Part shown: positions 25,831 to 34,023 of the stretch, piece after piece
How positions within the stretch are numbered: position 1 is the stretch's first letter
Layout: each line of letters opens with the position of its first letter
From: CAZXSK01 sp964642855
GTDB taxonomy: Bacteria; Planctomycetota; Phycisphaerae; SM23-33
Length of the DNA: 44,100 nucleotides
Reading direction: 5' to 3'
Assembly (NCBI GenBank): GCA_964642855.1
Contig: CAZXSK010000033.1
Coordinates: forward strand, 1-44,100
Program-made: the position numbers and the translations under genes
Notes under the pieces: model-generated
Told to the model about the DNA's origin: nothing
Databases searched by the model: none
Seen by the model: the letters and a program-made list of their open reading frames with translations, nothing else

Positions 25831-27171
25831 CTATGCGTTGGCCTCGATGCGATCGGTGGCGATGGCGCCGTCGGCGACGGCAGGCTCGCGCCCCAGTACC
25901 CCGCAGATCATCTCGACGTTGCGTTTCGTCGCACCCTGACGTGAAGCGACATACGCTCCGGCCTGGGCGCCGCTGGCAGCCGCTGAGTGCGGATCGCTCA
26001 GCCAGGCGTCCAGTTGCTCGCGCAGCTCGTCGATGTCCGCCACGCGCACGCAGCCATGCTCGGCCAGCGCGTCGGCCTGGGGGAAGTTGTACGTGTGCGG
26101 CCCGAAGGCGGTGGGCTTGCCCATGGCGGCCGCTTCGATCATGTCCGAGCCGCCCATTTCCACCAGCGACCGGCCGACGAACACAAGCCTGGCGATGGCG
26201 TAGAACGTTCGCAGCTCACCCATGGTGTCGCCGAGGATCACCGAATCCGACGACGGAGACTCGGCCGCGCCGTCGGGGTATTGCGTTCGCCTCGCCAGCG
26301 GCAGGCCTGCCTTTTCGATCTCGGCGGCTACCTCGTCGAAGCGTTCGGGCTTGCGGGGTACGATCGCCAGGCGAGCGGAGGGGTGACGTTCCTTCAGACC
26401 CGGCCAGATTCCCAGGAGCTGGGCTTCCTCGCCGGGTCCGGTCCCGCCGGCGACGATCAGTGTCTGCTCGTCGGTGACATTCAGCGCGGCGGCGAGTTCG
26501 TCCTTGCCGGGCAGCCGGTCGGTCGTGTCGACGGTGTCGAACTTCAGCATGCCGGTGACGTGAACCCGGTCGGGGTCGGTCCCGAGCCTGCGGAAGCAGT
26601 CGGCGTAGGTTTCCGTCTGCACGCCGATGGCCGCCAGGCGGTTAAAGAGCAGCCTGGGCGCCAGCCCGCCCAGGCGCCGGTAGCCGGGGTATCCCTTGTC
26701 GGGGCTCATCCTGCCGTTGACAACGACCACGGGAATGTCTTCGCGGTTGCAGGCCGCGAGGAAATTCGGCCACATGTCGCCCTCGATGAGCACGATCAGG
26801 GACGGGCGGATGCGGCGGATGGCCCGACGGACCGCGAAGGAGAAGTCTTTGGGGAAGCGGAAGACCAGGTGGTCCCTTCCGTAGCGTTTCCGTGCAGCGG
26901 CCGTGCCGGTATCGGTTGTTGAGCTGATTACCACGCGGAGATCGGGCAACTGGGCGTTGATTTCCTGCACGAGGGTCCGCGCGGCGTTGACCTCGCCCAC
27001 GCTGACGCCGTGGATCCAGACAACCGGCTGCAGCCCGTAGCGCATGGGAACGCCTCCGAAGTACTGGGCGATATCGGAGCGGTATCGCCCGTGGCGCAGC
27101 ATGCGATACAGCCAGACCGGGCTGGCGGCGATCAGGGCCAGGGCATAGACGACGTCGAGAAGAAATCGCAT
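25831..27171 (-). CDS. waaA: 3-deoxy-D-manno-octulosonic acid transferase
   Basis: Inner-membrane-anchored GT-B glycosyltransferase (KdtA) that adds Kdo from CMP-Kdo to lipid A precursor, so the organism probably makes LPS-type lipid. It is 446 residues. Seen: N-terminal membrane anchor (about 3-22), VVWIHGVSVGEVNAARTL with the catalytic-base region, ISSTTDTGT, LIVLIEGDMWPN, VTGMLKFD, VGRSLVEMGGSDMIEAAAMG (donor-binding motif) and GPHTYNF. All are family signatures in the usual order. It is 20 bases upstream of proB and 68 bases downstream of the MazG-like fragment, same strand. Confidence 0.95.
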   Translation of the reverse strand: MRFLLDVVYALALIAASPVWLYRMLRHGRYRSDIAQYFGGVPMRYGLQPVVWIHGVSVGEVNAARTLVQEINAQLPDLRVVISSTTDTGTAAARKRYGRDHLVFRFPKDFSFAVRRAIRRIRPSLIVLIEGDMWPNFLAACNREDIPVVVVNGRMSPDKGYPGYRRLGGLAPRLLFNRLAAIGVQTETYADCFRRLGTDPDRVHVTGMLKFDTVDTTDRLPGKDELAAALNVTDEQTLIVAGGTGPGEEAQLLGIWPGLKERHPSARLAIVPRKPERFDEVAAEIEKAGLPLARRTQYPDGAAESPSSDSVILGDTMGELRTFYAIARLVFVGRSLVEMGGSDMIEAAAMGKPTAFGPHTYNFPQADALAEHGCVRVADIDELREQLDAWLSDPHSAAASGAQAGAYVASRQGATKRNVEMICGVLGREPAVADGAIATDRIEANA

Positions 27172-27239
27172 GACGGGGTAGTATCGCCCGCGTGATAGCG
27201 GGTGTCAATCGACCGGCCGGGGTGGTGGAAGCGGCGGGG

Positions 27240-27329
27240 CTACTTGAACCCGTCGACGCCCTTGACGGTGTACTTCTCGATGGCCTTTTCGAGATCGACG
27301 TCGTTGATGTTCGCCAGCGTGCACATCCA
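27240..27329 (-). CDS. C-terminal fragment of a probable MazG-like pyrophosphohydrolase
   Basis: The last 29 codons of a gene whose 5' part lies in or beyond the 100-N gap. The visible end reads TLANINDVDLEKAIEKYTVK and closes GVDGFK followed by TAG. The pattern, LAN then a short acidic turn then DLEKAIxxKY, is what ends many MazG-fold nucleotide pyrophosphohydrolases. The fragment is short, so the call is tentative. It lies on the same strand as waaA and proB and could be the first surviving gene of that transcript. Nothing else in the 68-base spacer before waaA looks coding. Confidence 0.5.
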   Translation of the reverse strand, partial: WMCTLANINDVDLEKAIEKYTVKGVDGFK

Positions 27330-27429
27330 NNNNNNNNNNNNNNNNNNNNNNNNNNNNNNNNNNNNNNNNNNNNNNNNNNNNNNNNNNNNNNNNNNNNNNN
27401 NNNNNNNNNNNNNNNNNNNNNNNNNNNNN
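27330..27429. other. Assembly gap of 100 N between MazG-like and TPR genes
   Basis: A run of exactly 100 N, a placeholder. The TPR gene ends two bases from its edge and is complete. The MazG-like gene is not: about 70-90 codons of a normal family member are missing, so the true gap is probably larger than shown. Confidence 0.95.
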
Positions 27430-27430
27430 C

Positions 27431-30400
27431 TCAGGCAGCTTCCTTGCTGGCCTGGCTGGCGTCAAGGGATTTCATCGCCTGCTCGATGGCTTCCAGCAGC
27501 GCCTTGGCCGGGCTCGACGGGTCGAGATCGACCGCCCGCTCGGCTGCCTCCCTGGCCGCGGCGAGCTGCTCGCGGTCCTTGGTCTCCCGGCCATAGGAGA
27601 ACCGAACCTTCGCCATGTACATCCAGCCTTGGGGGTTCTTGGGCTGGAGCAGCACCATTTTCTGCACGGCGTCGATGGCCTTGTCGTACTCGCCAGCCCA
27701 GTAGTGAATCTCCGCCTGGGCCTGGTACGAACTCAACTCGTAGGGGTTGATGTGGGCGATCTGACGGAAGTATTCCAGCGCCATCTCCGACTTGTCCATC
27801 GACCGGTAGATCTCGGCGATCTGTCGGGCGTACTTGGGATCCTTCATCGTCCGACGGTGCAGTTCGCTGAGGTTGCGGACCGCGTCGTCGGGCCGGCCAA
27901 ACTGGTTGTAGAGCTTGGCGAGTTGCTCGTAGCTCCACGGGTCGAGAGGCTGGCGGGTCTGGAGTTTCTCCAGGGCGACGATCGCGCGCATCCATTCGCG
28001 CTTGGCCAGGTAGCTCTTGGAGAGCACCTTGGCGGCGGTCACGCTCTCGTCGTTGATCTCGTCGAGCTTCTCGGCGTGCTCGATCGCCTTGTCGTATTCC
28101 TTCTTGGCCAGCGACACGCTCGCGAGCACCGCAAGGGCCTTGGCGTTGTTGGGGTCGAGCTCCAGCGCCTTGTTGGCCGCCTTGACCGCCCGCGGAAGCT
28201 GGCGGTGCTGATAGAGACTCACGGCGTAGTTGGCCTGGGCTTCGGCGCTGTTGGGGTCCTTCTTGGCGACCTGGGCCGCCTTGGTCATGTTCGGCGGGGG
28301 ATCGGGATCGAAGCCCCACTCGCGGACCTCCTGGTGGGCCCACTCCTTGAATTTCTTGTCGAACTGTTTCTCCGGAATGCCCACGATCTTCTCGAAGACT
28401 TCTTCCTGGGTCATGCCGTCGCGGAAACCTTCGAGCATCTTGGCGATGGTCCCGAAGCCTCGCTTCTCGATGATGTACTCCATCGCCCATTCGCTCTGGG
28501 CGTAGGCCTGGGAGCGGTCGGTCCGCTTCTTCGGGCGAATGAACCCCCAGTCCAGCTCGTCCATGGGGAACAGGTGGTTGTTCCGCACGGCGGACACCAG
28601 CAACCCCACGGCGCGGTAGTTCCGCCGGTCGGGCTGTTCCCAGACGGCGCAGGCTTCGGTGAACCAGTGGGGAATGCGGTTGTTGGTCGCAGCCAGGGTG
28701 ACCGTGTGGGTGTACTCGTGCCGCAGCACCGTCGCCCAGTTGTGGGTGCCAAAGCTCTCCTTGGGGTTCGGGGCGGCCAGGGCGATGACCCGCCCGGTAC
28801 AGGCCCCGACCGTGCCGATCCAGCCCTTGCCGCTGATGCGCAGCGAGAACTGCTTGTGGGTGGGCATGATCTCGATGACGGTCTTGCGCTGGGGTTCGTA
28901 GCCGAAGTCACCGCAGATGTCCTCGTGAATCTCTTCCATGAACTCGGCCACCTGCTCGAGCAGGACCGCGTCACGCGGGGCGACCTTGACGATGAAGTGC
29001 TCCGTCTCCTTCACGAGGAAATCGTCCATCACGTCCAGAATGCGCAGGTAGTTGACTACGTCGATGCGGAAATCGTCGAGCTCGTGTGCCTTGATCAGCG
29101 CCTCGCGGGCCTTGCGCTCATCCCCGGTCTGCATGTAGGTCAGCCCCAGACCGGCCAGCGGCTCGGCCAGCTTGGGATTCAGGGCGATCGCCTGCTTGTA
29201 GTACTTCTCCGCCTGGTCGAACTGCCTTCCCGCCGCCATCCACTGGCCGATGGTCGTCGGAAGCCCCGCGTAGGTCTCGTTGATCTCGTGCACGCGGTCG
29301 ATGTATTCCTGGGCCTTCTTCTCGTCACCCATGCGCAAATGGGCCGCCGCAGCCAGACTCAGCGCGTCGAGGTGGTTGGGGTTGACCTTCAGAATCTTGT
29401 CGGTGATCGGCGGGACCTTCTCGAACTTCCGCCACTGCATGTAGCAGATGCCCCGAATCAGCAGGGCGTCTGCGTGGTTCGGGTTGATCTTCAGTGCCTT
29501 GTCGGCAGCGGCGAGGCACTTCTCGAACTGCCAGCTGGAAAGCTGGACCAGCCCTGCGCCCACGTAGGCGTCCGGAATGCGCTTGTTGAGCTTCGCGGCG
29601 AGAGCAAACTCCTTCATTGCGGTCTTGGGGCGATGCTTCGAGAGCAGCAGCATGCCCGAGGCGATATTCGCCGGCCAGTACTTCTTGTCTACCTTCTGGT
29701 AGGCCTCCTGGAAGTAATTGTGCAGGATGTTCATTGCCTGCTCACTGGCCCGCCGTCCGAGAAGAATGGCCTCGCGATCCAGGATCTTGCCCATCGCCAC
29801 CAGGCTTCGCGGATCGTCGCCATACTTGCCCTCGTCGATGACCTCGCTCATGGATTTGTAGACCTTGATGGCCTCCTGCTCCCGGCCCAGGGTCTCCAGA
29901 AGCCTGCCGTGAGCCAGAACCGTCGGCGCCCAGGTGGGCTTGAGCTCATGCGCCCGGCTGGCGTGCTTCAGAGCGTCTTCGTATCGCCCGACGTGGGTCA
30001 GCGCGTCGGCCATGGCGACATTCCACTTTGCACGGGCAATGCCCGCGTCCTTCACGGACTCCAGCGTCTTGATCGCATCGGTGTACTTGCCCTGCATGCT
30101 CAACGCGTCTGCCACGCCGATCGCAGCCGAGACCTGCAGCGACTTCTCGTCCATGAGCTTGCGATACGCCTTGGCCGCCGAGGAATAGCGCCCGGACATG
30201 TAGAGCTTGTGGCAGTCTTCGAGCGTCTTGGCCTCCTCGACTGCCTTGGCCTGGTCCTTCGGATCCTCTTCCTTCTGATCCTTGCCGATGACCTCGTTGG
30301 GGTCGACATCCTCGGCCGATTCTTCATCAAAGTCGTTCGCGTCGGCCTTGAGTTTGCGCGCGTTCTTCTGGACCATCTCGCGGATGACCTTCTCGACAAC

Positions 30401-30529
30401 GGCTTTCTTGTCGGGATCGAGGGGCTCGTCCGACCGGGCCGGCGAGGCCAGAAGGAACATCGCACCGAGGACCAAAGCGGCCAGGAATCCGGGCTGGAAC
30501 ATTCGGGAACGCATCGAGTTGCGGTGCAT
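27431..30529 (-). CDS. Secreted TPR protein with embedded HEXXH metallopeptidase-like domain
   Basis: A 1032-residue exported protein with a signal peptide (about 1-33, ending near SPARS). A charged linker is followed by an array of TPR helices (about 105-500; for example ALKINPNHADALLIRGICYM), then a gluzincin-type domain (about 515-735), then a second TPR array (about 750-1020, with ALELDPNNAKALAVLASVSL). The peptidase motif is HEYTH at 604-608 with the likely third ligand E625 in HWFTEACAVWE. This peptidase-MA-like layout is common in planctomycetes, often of unknown role. It could act on, or scaffold, cell-envelope proteins. A strong promoter lies about 90 bases upstream. The substrate is unknown. 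Confidence 0.85.
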   Translation of the reverse strand: MHRNSMRSRMFQPGFLAALVLGAMFLLASPARSDEPLDPDKKAVVEKVIREMVQKNARKLKADANDFDEESAEDVDPNEVIGKDQKEEDPKDQAKAVEEAKTLEDCHKLYMSGRYSSAAKAYRKLMDEKSLQVSAAIGVADALSMQGKYTDAIKTLESVKDAGIARAKWNVAMADALTHVGRYEDALKHASRAHELKPTWAPTVLAHGRLLETLGREQEAIKVYKSMSEVIDEGKYGDDPRSLVAMGKILDREAILLGRRASEQAMNILHNYFQEAYQKVDKKYWPANIASGMLLLSKHRPKTAMKEFALAAKLNKRIPDAYVGAGLVQLSSWQFEKCLAAADKALKINPNHADALLIRGICYMQWRKFEKVPPITDKILKVNPNHLDALSLAAAAHLRMGDEKKAQEYIDRVHEINETYAGLPTTIGQWMAAGRQFDQAEKYYKQAIALNPKLAEPLAGLGLTYMQTGDERKAREALIKAHELDDFRIDVVNYLRILDVMDDFLVKETEHFIVKVAPRDAVLLEQVAEFMEEIHEDICGDFGYEPQRKTVIEIMPTHKQFSLRISGKGWIGTVGACTGRVIALAAPNPKESFGTHNWATVLRHEYTHTVTLAATNNRIPHWFTEACAVWEQPDRRNYRAVGLLVSAVRNNHLFPMDELDWGFIRPKKRTDRSQAYAQSEWAMEYIIEKRGFGTIAKMLEGFRDGMTQEEVFEKIVGIPEKQFDKKFKEWAHQEVREWGFDPDPPPNMTKAAQVAKKDPNSAEAQANYAVSLYQHRQLPRAVKAANKALELDPNNAKALAVLASVSLAKKEYDKAIEHAEKLDEINDESVTAAKVLSKSYLAKREWMRAIVALEKLQTRQPLDPWSYEQLAKLYNQFGRPDDAVRNLSELHRRTMKDPKYARQIAEIYRSMDKSEMALEYFRQIAHINPYELSSYQAQAEIHYWAGEYDKAIDAVQKMVLLQPKNPQGWMYMAKVRFSYGRETKDREQLAAAREAAERAVDLDPSSPAKALLEAIEQAMKSLDASQASKEAA

Positions 30530-30619
30530 GGTCGACCTCGCTGAACAGGCGGGTTCGCGCTGCAGGACGTGCGGTCAGATAGTCTCCGCCGACGCTCTGG
30601 CGCAGTGTTGTCTCACTCG

Positions 30620-30648
30620 ATTATATCAGACACATCGCGGGAACTCAG
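30620..30648 (-). promoter_or_regulatory. Extended -10 promoter for the TPR-peptidase gene
   Basis: On the - strand a perfect TATAAT (30620-30625) is preceded by TGA, making an extended -10 (TGnTATAAT). A partial -35, CTGAGT (30643-30648), sits at a 17-base spacing. Transcription would begin near 30613, giving a leader of about 84 bases to the TPR gene. It follows the ferredoxin terminator, so the two genes are separate units. Confidence 0.65.
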
Positions 30649-30662
30649 GTTCCGCTGAGCGC

Positions 30663-30696
30663 AAAAAAACAGCCGCAACCCCGAAGGCCGCGGCTG
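30663..30696 (-). terminator. Rho-independent terminator of the ferredoxin gene
   Basis: Reading the - strand, a perfect 7-bp stem CAGCCGC/GCGGCTG (30690-30696 with 30670-30676) has a UUCG-containing loop and is followed directly by seven T (30663-30669). It begins 17 bases after the ferredoxin stop. This is the clearest intrinsic terminator in the window. Confidence 0.85.
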
Positions 30697-30712
30697 GTGT
30701 CTCAAGGGGGCC

Positions 30713-30880
30713 TTACCCCTCCATGATCGCGCCCGAGGGGCAGGAGTCGACGCAACTGCCGCAATCGATGCAACCGTCAGCATCGATGGAGTACACTTCG
30801 CCTTCCTTGATCGCCTCGACGGGGCAGGTGCCCGTGCATGCGCCGCACGCCACGCAGGCGTCGGTAATCTTGTAAGCCAT
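30713..30880 (-). CDS. 2[4Fe-4S] ferredoxin
   Basis: A 55-residue bacterial-type ferredoxin, a small soluble cytoplasmic electron carrier. It has two classical cluster motifs: CVACGACTGTCP and CIDCGSCVDSCP, each CxxCxxCxxxCP, with the fourth cysteine of each motif completing the partner cluster. Length and spacing are those of clostridial-type ferredoxins. The start MAYKITDACVACG is standard, with GAGGATAGTGAG just upstream. It is transcribed alone, bounded by its own promoter and terminator. The presence of such a low-potential carrier suggests anaerobic or fermentative metabolism, but the partner enzymes are not in the window. Confidence 0.95.
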   Translation of the reverse strand: MAYKITDACVACGACTGTCPVEAIKEGEVYSIDADGCIDCGSCVDSCPSGAIMEG

Positions 30881-30954
30881 CTCACTATCCTCACTCATCA
30901 AGCGGAAACGGGTTAAGCTGCTCACCCCGGGGGGAGGCAACATGACGAGGAGAG

Positions 30955-30984
30955 ATCCTACTAAATCAGGGGCAGGCGATTCAA
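30955..30984 (-). promoter_or_regulatory. Candidate promoter of the ferredoxin gene
   Basis: On the - strand TTGAAT (30979-30984) and TAGGAT (30955-30960), each matching four of six consensus bases, are separated by 18 bases. The start would be near 30948, about 68 bases before the ATG. It lies in the divergent spacer with the adenylyltransferase gene. Confidence 0.4.
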
Positions 30985-31070
30985 GCCCACCTCGTGCCGG
31001 TCGGAACGCCCGACTAACCCGCCTTCGGCCGCTGGGAATCCTGCCGGCCGGGGTGTACACTGCAGGCGAG

Positions 31071-31853
31071 ATGATCGACGCCCCATCGAACCGATACGAT
31101 CGCCAGGAAGCCTTCGCGCCCCTGGGCGCTGACGGCCAGGAGACCCTGCGCAACTCATCGGCCTTGATCGTCGGGGTAGGCGGGTTGGGCTCGTGGATGG
31201 CCGAACTGCTCGCCCGGGCCGGAGTCGCCCGATTGCGACTGGTCGACGACGACGTCGTGGACTGGAGCAACCTCCATCGCCAGGCGATGTACACGCGCGC
31301 CCACGCGCAGGCCTCGACCCCGAAGGCAGCCGCTGCCACGGCGCGGCTGGGGGAGATCAACGACGCCGTCACGGTCGAGCCGGTGATCGAGCGTTTGACG
31401 CCTGGAAACATCGACCGCCTCGCCGGCGACGTGGACGTGATTCTCGACGGGACCGACAATTTCGCTACGCGCTTCGTACTGAACGATTACGCCGTTCGCG
31501 AGTCCAAGCCGTGGGTCTTCGCGGGAGCAGCGGGGGGACAGGGACAAGTCCTGACCATCCATACACCCGCCACGCCGTGCCTTCGATGCATCTACGAAGG
31601 CCCGCCACCGGCTGAGTTGGAACTCAACGCCCAGACGATTGGCATTCTCGGGCCGGTGGTGTCGGCGATGGCATCAATCGCTTCCATGGAAGCGATCAAG
31701 CTGCTGGCCGGGCGACCTGAGGCAGCAAGCCCCTACCTGCTGAAACTTGACCTCTGGGACGCAGCGATCCAGCGCGTGCACGCCGGAAGCATCACAGCCG
31801 GACTTCACTGCCCCTGCTGCACCGACCGCAGGTTCGAGTTCCTGGAGGGTTGA
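31071..31853 (+). CDS. ThiF/MoeB/HesA-type adenylyltransferase
   Basis: E1-like enzyme of 260 residues that adenylates the C-terminus of a ubiquitin-like sulfur carrier (ThiS or MoaD type) for sulfur transfer. Seen: RYDRQ opening, the nucleotide-binding loop IVGVGGLGSW (about 31-40), the Asp of RLVDDDVVDWSNLHRQ, DGTDNFATRFVLND (magnesium and substrate region), and paired zinc-binding cysteines CLRC and CPCC. There is no rhodanese domain. The ATG at 31071 starts the conserved part; a frame extension to 30942 would add a low-complexity leader and cross the ferredoxin promoter. No thiS or moaD lies next to it, so thiamine versus molybdopterin use is open. The next gene starts immediately after it. 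Confidence 0.88.
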   Translation: MIDAPSNRYDRQEAFAPLGADGQETLRNSSALIVGVGGLGSWMAELLARAGVARLRLVDDDVVDWSNLHRQAMYTRAHAQASTPKAAAATARLGEINDAVTVEPVIERLTPGNIDRLAGDVDVILDGTDNFATRFVLNDYAVRESKPWVFAGAAGGQGQVLTIHTPATPCLRCIYEGPPPAELELNAQTIGILGPVVSAMASIASMEAIKLLAGRPEAASPYLLKLDLWDAAIQRVHAGSITAGLHCPCCTDRRFEFLEG

Positions 31854-31854
31854 C

Positions 31855-32718
31855 GTGCCCCGGCGACTGGTGGACCTGCACACGCACTCCAGCCGATCCG
31901 ACGGGCAGTATGCCCCGGCCGATCTCGTTGCTGCTGCCGACGCGCGCAAGCTGGCAGCCTTGGCGCTGACCGATCACGACACGCTGGCGGGACTGGCCGA
32001 GGCAGCCGATGCAGCGGAGGACTGCGGCGACCTGGTCTTCGTGTGCGGCATCGAGGTCTCCGCCAGCTACGCGGGCGGATCGATACACATCCTGGGACTT
32101 GGCGTGGACCCGGCGAGCGACGAGCTGGCCGGCCTGACAGCCCGGCTTCGGCGGGCACGCGGGGAACGCAACCCGAAGATGCTCGCCCGATTGCGGGAGT
32201 TGGGGCTGGACATCGAAATGGACGATCTGCTTGCCGAGGTTGGTGAGGGTGGGGATGACGGTCCCATTGTATCGCGGCTGCACATGGCCCGGGCGCTGGT
32301 GCGCAAGGGCCTGGCGAGCAGCCAGGCGGAGGCATTCGAGCGATACGTCGGGTCGCAGGGGCAGGCGTACGTGGAGAAGGATCGGCTGTCGCCGCGGGAG
32401 GTCGTCGAGGCGATCCACCGGGCAGGGGGGCTTGCGGGGGTTGCCCATCCGGGGTTGATTCCGCACGGCAATCGCCTTCAAGCCGGGCGTATCCTGCAGG
32501 ATCTCAAGTCGGCGGGGATGGACTTCGTCGAGGCGGTGCACTCGGAGCATTCGCCGGCTGAGACGCGGATGTTCCTGTCGCTGGCGAAGGAGTTGGGGAT
32601 GGAGGTCACCGGCGGGTCGGACTTCCACGGCCAGGCCAAGCCGGACGTGCGGCTGGGCGTGCCCCGGATGCCGTTGTCGCTGCTGGGCGGCCGGCTGCGC
32701 GAGCGGATCGGGTTGTGA
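31855..32718 (+). CDS. PHP-domain phosphoesterase (TrpH/YciV family)
   Basis: Metal-dependent phosphoesterase of 287 residues. The GTG start has GGAGG 6 bases upstream and lies one base after the adenylyltransferase stop; a longer frame would run back inside that gene. PHP metal motifs are clear: DLHTHSSRSDG (about 7-17), LTDHDTLAG, the Glu of CGIEVS, HILGLGVD, GLAGVAHPG, and a late GGSDFHG. This layout, with an insertion of about 90 residues after the fourth motif, matches the YciV/RNase AM group that acts on 3',5'-bisphosphonucleotides or short RNA 5' ends. The exact substrate is inference. Co-transcription with the upstream gene is likely. Confidence 0.85.
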   Translation: MPRRLVDLHTHSSRSDGQYAPADLVAAADARKLAALALTDHDTLAGLAEAADAAEDCGDLVFVCGIEVSASYAGGSIHILGLGVDPASDELAGLTARLRRARGERNPKMLARLRELGLDIEMDDLLAEVGEGGDDGPIVSRLHMARALVRKGLASSQAEAFERYVGSQGQAYVEKDRLSPREVVEAIHRAGGLAGVAHPGLIPHGNRLQAGRILQDLKSAGMDFVEAVHSEHSPAETRMFLSLAKELGMEVTGGSDFHGQAKPDVRLGVPRMPLSLLGGRLRERIGL

Positions 32719-32719
32719 G

Positions 32720-32766
32720 GGGGCCTCGGATCGGCGCGTCGGTCCGATTGCTTTCGGCCGGGCCCC
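32720..32766. terminator. Hairpin between convergent PHP and lexA genes
   Basis: An outer GGGGCC/GGCCCC stem (32720-32725 with 32761-32766) encloses an inner 6-bp stem CGGATC/GGTCCG with one wobble pair. It lies between two facing stop codons. There is no U-tract, so a shared weak terminator is possible but unproven. Confidence 0.35.
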
Positions 32767-32769
32767 TGG

Positions 32770-33375
32770 TTACATCTTGCGGACCAATCCGATGGCCACG
32801 CCCTGGATGTCGACGTGGTCGGTGTAGATGGGCTCGTAGTTCTCGTTGGCCGGTTGGAGGCGGATGCGGCCCTTCTCGCGATAGAGGGTTTTGAGGGTAG
32901 CTTCTCCGTCGGGCAGCAGTGCCACCACGATCTCGCCGTTGCGGGCGGTGTTTCGTCGCTGGCAGACGACGTAGTCGCCCGACAGGATGCCTTCGTCGAT
33001 CATGCTGTCGCCGGAGACCTCCAGCACGAAGGTATCTTCACGGGAGGGGAAGAGTTCCTGAAAGTCCAGCACCTGCCGGTCTTCGATCGCCTCGATGGGC
33101 GAGCCGGCTGCGATTCGTCCGGCCAGGGGCAGCCGGCCGTCGGATTCGTCCTCGAACACCACGTCATCCGATGTGCGCAAAGAGCGAGCCTTGTGTTTGC
33201 CCCCCCGTATGAGCAGGCCTTTTTCGACGAGGGCTCCGACGTGCTCGAACACGGTGACCTTCGTCAGGCCGAGATGGTCCCCGATCTCCTGCATCGTCGG
33301 GGAATAGCCGCATCGATTCCGTTCGTCCCGGATGAACCTGAGGATCTCGAGTTGTCTGGGTGTGACCGGTTCCAT
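32770..33375 (-). CDS. lexA: LexA SOS repressor
   Basis: Dimeric DNA-damage repressor, 201 residues, full length. The N-terminal winged-helix region opens MEPVTPRQLEILRFIRDE with the recognition helix around PTMQEIGDHLGLTKVTVFEH. The self-cleavage site is A85-G86 in LPLAGRIAAG. The catalytic Ser is S124 (VSGDSM) and the Lys K162 (ATLKTLYRE), all intact, so RecA-stimulated cleavage is expected. GAAGGAAA lies about 8 bases ahead of the ATG. The recognition helix differs from the E. coli form, so the operator is expected to differ too. An unknown ORF and a promoter with a palindromic operator lie upstream on the same strand. Confidence 0.96.
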   Translation of the reverse strand: MEPVTPRQLEILRFIRDERNRCGYSPTMQEIGDHLGLTKVTVFEHVGALVEKGLLIRGGKHKARSLRTSDDVVFEDESDGRLPLAGRIAAGSPIEAIEDRQVLDFQELFPSREDTFVLEVSGDSMIDEGILSGDYVVCQRRNTARNGEIVVALLPDGEATLKTLYREKGRIRLQPANENYEPIYTDHVDIQGVAIGLVRKM

Positions 33376-33816
33376 ATTGGGTTTCCTTCGCCTGTTCGCT
33401 GGTTGCCCGGCAGGGGACCTCTACGGGGGTCATCCCCGCCATTTCGCACGGCCCGGACACCCGGAACGCGGTAATGCGTCCTGTGGCTGCCCGTCGCCCG
33501 GCCAGGGCGATCACGGCTGCCTTTCGCTGGGCGATCACTCGGCTGGTCGGGGACTCGCCCGGGGCGCGTGCCTTTCCAAACCGATCGATCAGCCGGCGGA
33601 TCATTCGCGTCAGCAGGCCCGGCCTGGAGGAAGAATCCGCGCTCCAGGCAATCGGCCCGCAGCCTCTCTGGACGATCGGGGCCTGCAGCCCCCGAACGCC
33701 GGCCGCCCTGTGGGGCGAAGGCTGGACATCCGGTTCGGGCAGGCGCTCGGAATCGCCCGGCCAGGTCCGCACGTACTCGCCGCCTGGGCCCGTCTGCACC
33801 AAAGGTGGGTTGGTCA
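33164..33816 (-). CDS. Unknown ORF upstream of and overlapping lexA
   Basis: A 217-codon frame between the proposed SOS promoter and lexA, starting MTNPPLVQTGPGGEYVR with GAAAGGCGG 6-9 bases ahead. Third codon positions are strongly GC-rich over its first 145 codons, as in real genes here, and a basic amphipathic stretch (LLTRMIRRLIDRFGKAR) is present. Its last 70 codons overlap the 5' end of lexA in another frame, which is unusual. A frameshift ending the gene earlier, or a spurious 3' extension, is possible. I recognise no family. A small LexA-linked damage-response protein such as a division inhibitor would fit the context only; there is no sequence evidence for it. Confidence 0.45.
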
Positions 33817-33980
33817 TCGCAGTACCGCCTTTCTCTGCGCGACCCGCGCCACGCGTCCGGAAATGCCCGTCTGCGTGCTGCCGGACTAGCCCCGGATGCT
33901 GCAGACGATTGCGACATTTCCACGCTTTGCGGCGCGGTGCACTCCAACCCAGCGTTGGTATCCACGGCGCCTGTTTGGTG

Positions 33981-34023
33981 TATGTTCGAAACATAGTCTA
34001 GGCTAACACTCTCCGAACGTCAA
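33981..34023 (-). promoter_or_regulatory. Promoter with overlapping perfect palindrome (candidate LexA operator)
   Basis: On the - strand TTGACG (34018-34023), a 17-base spacer and TAGACT (33995-34000) form a good housekeeping promoter reading toward lexA. A perfect inverted repeat, TATGTT-TCG-AACATA (33981-33995), overlaps the -10 edge and the expected start near 33988, where a repressor would block RNA polymerase. LexA usually represses its own operon, so this is the best SOS-box candidate here. The leader to the unknown ORF would be about 170 bases. Confidence 0.6.

Noticed and set aside
27629..30544. A 971-codon + strand frame opposite the TPR-peptidase gene
   Set aside because: The - frame has a signal peptide, TPR motifs, HEXXH and a promoter. 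The + frame is an antisense shadow rich in Leu/Val/Arg with no domain.
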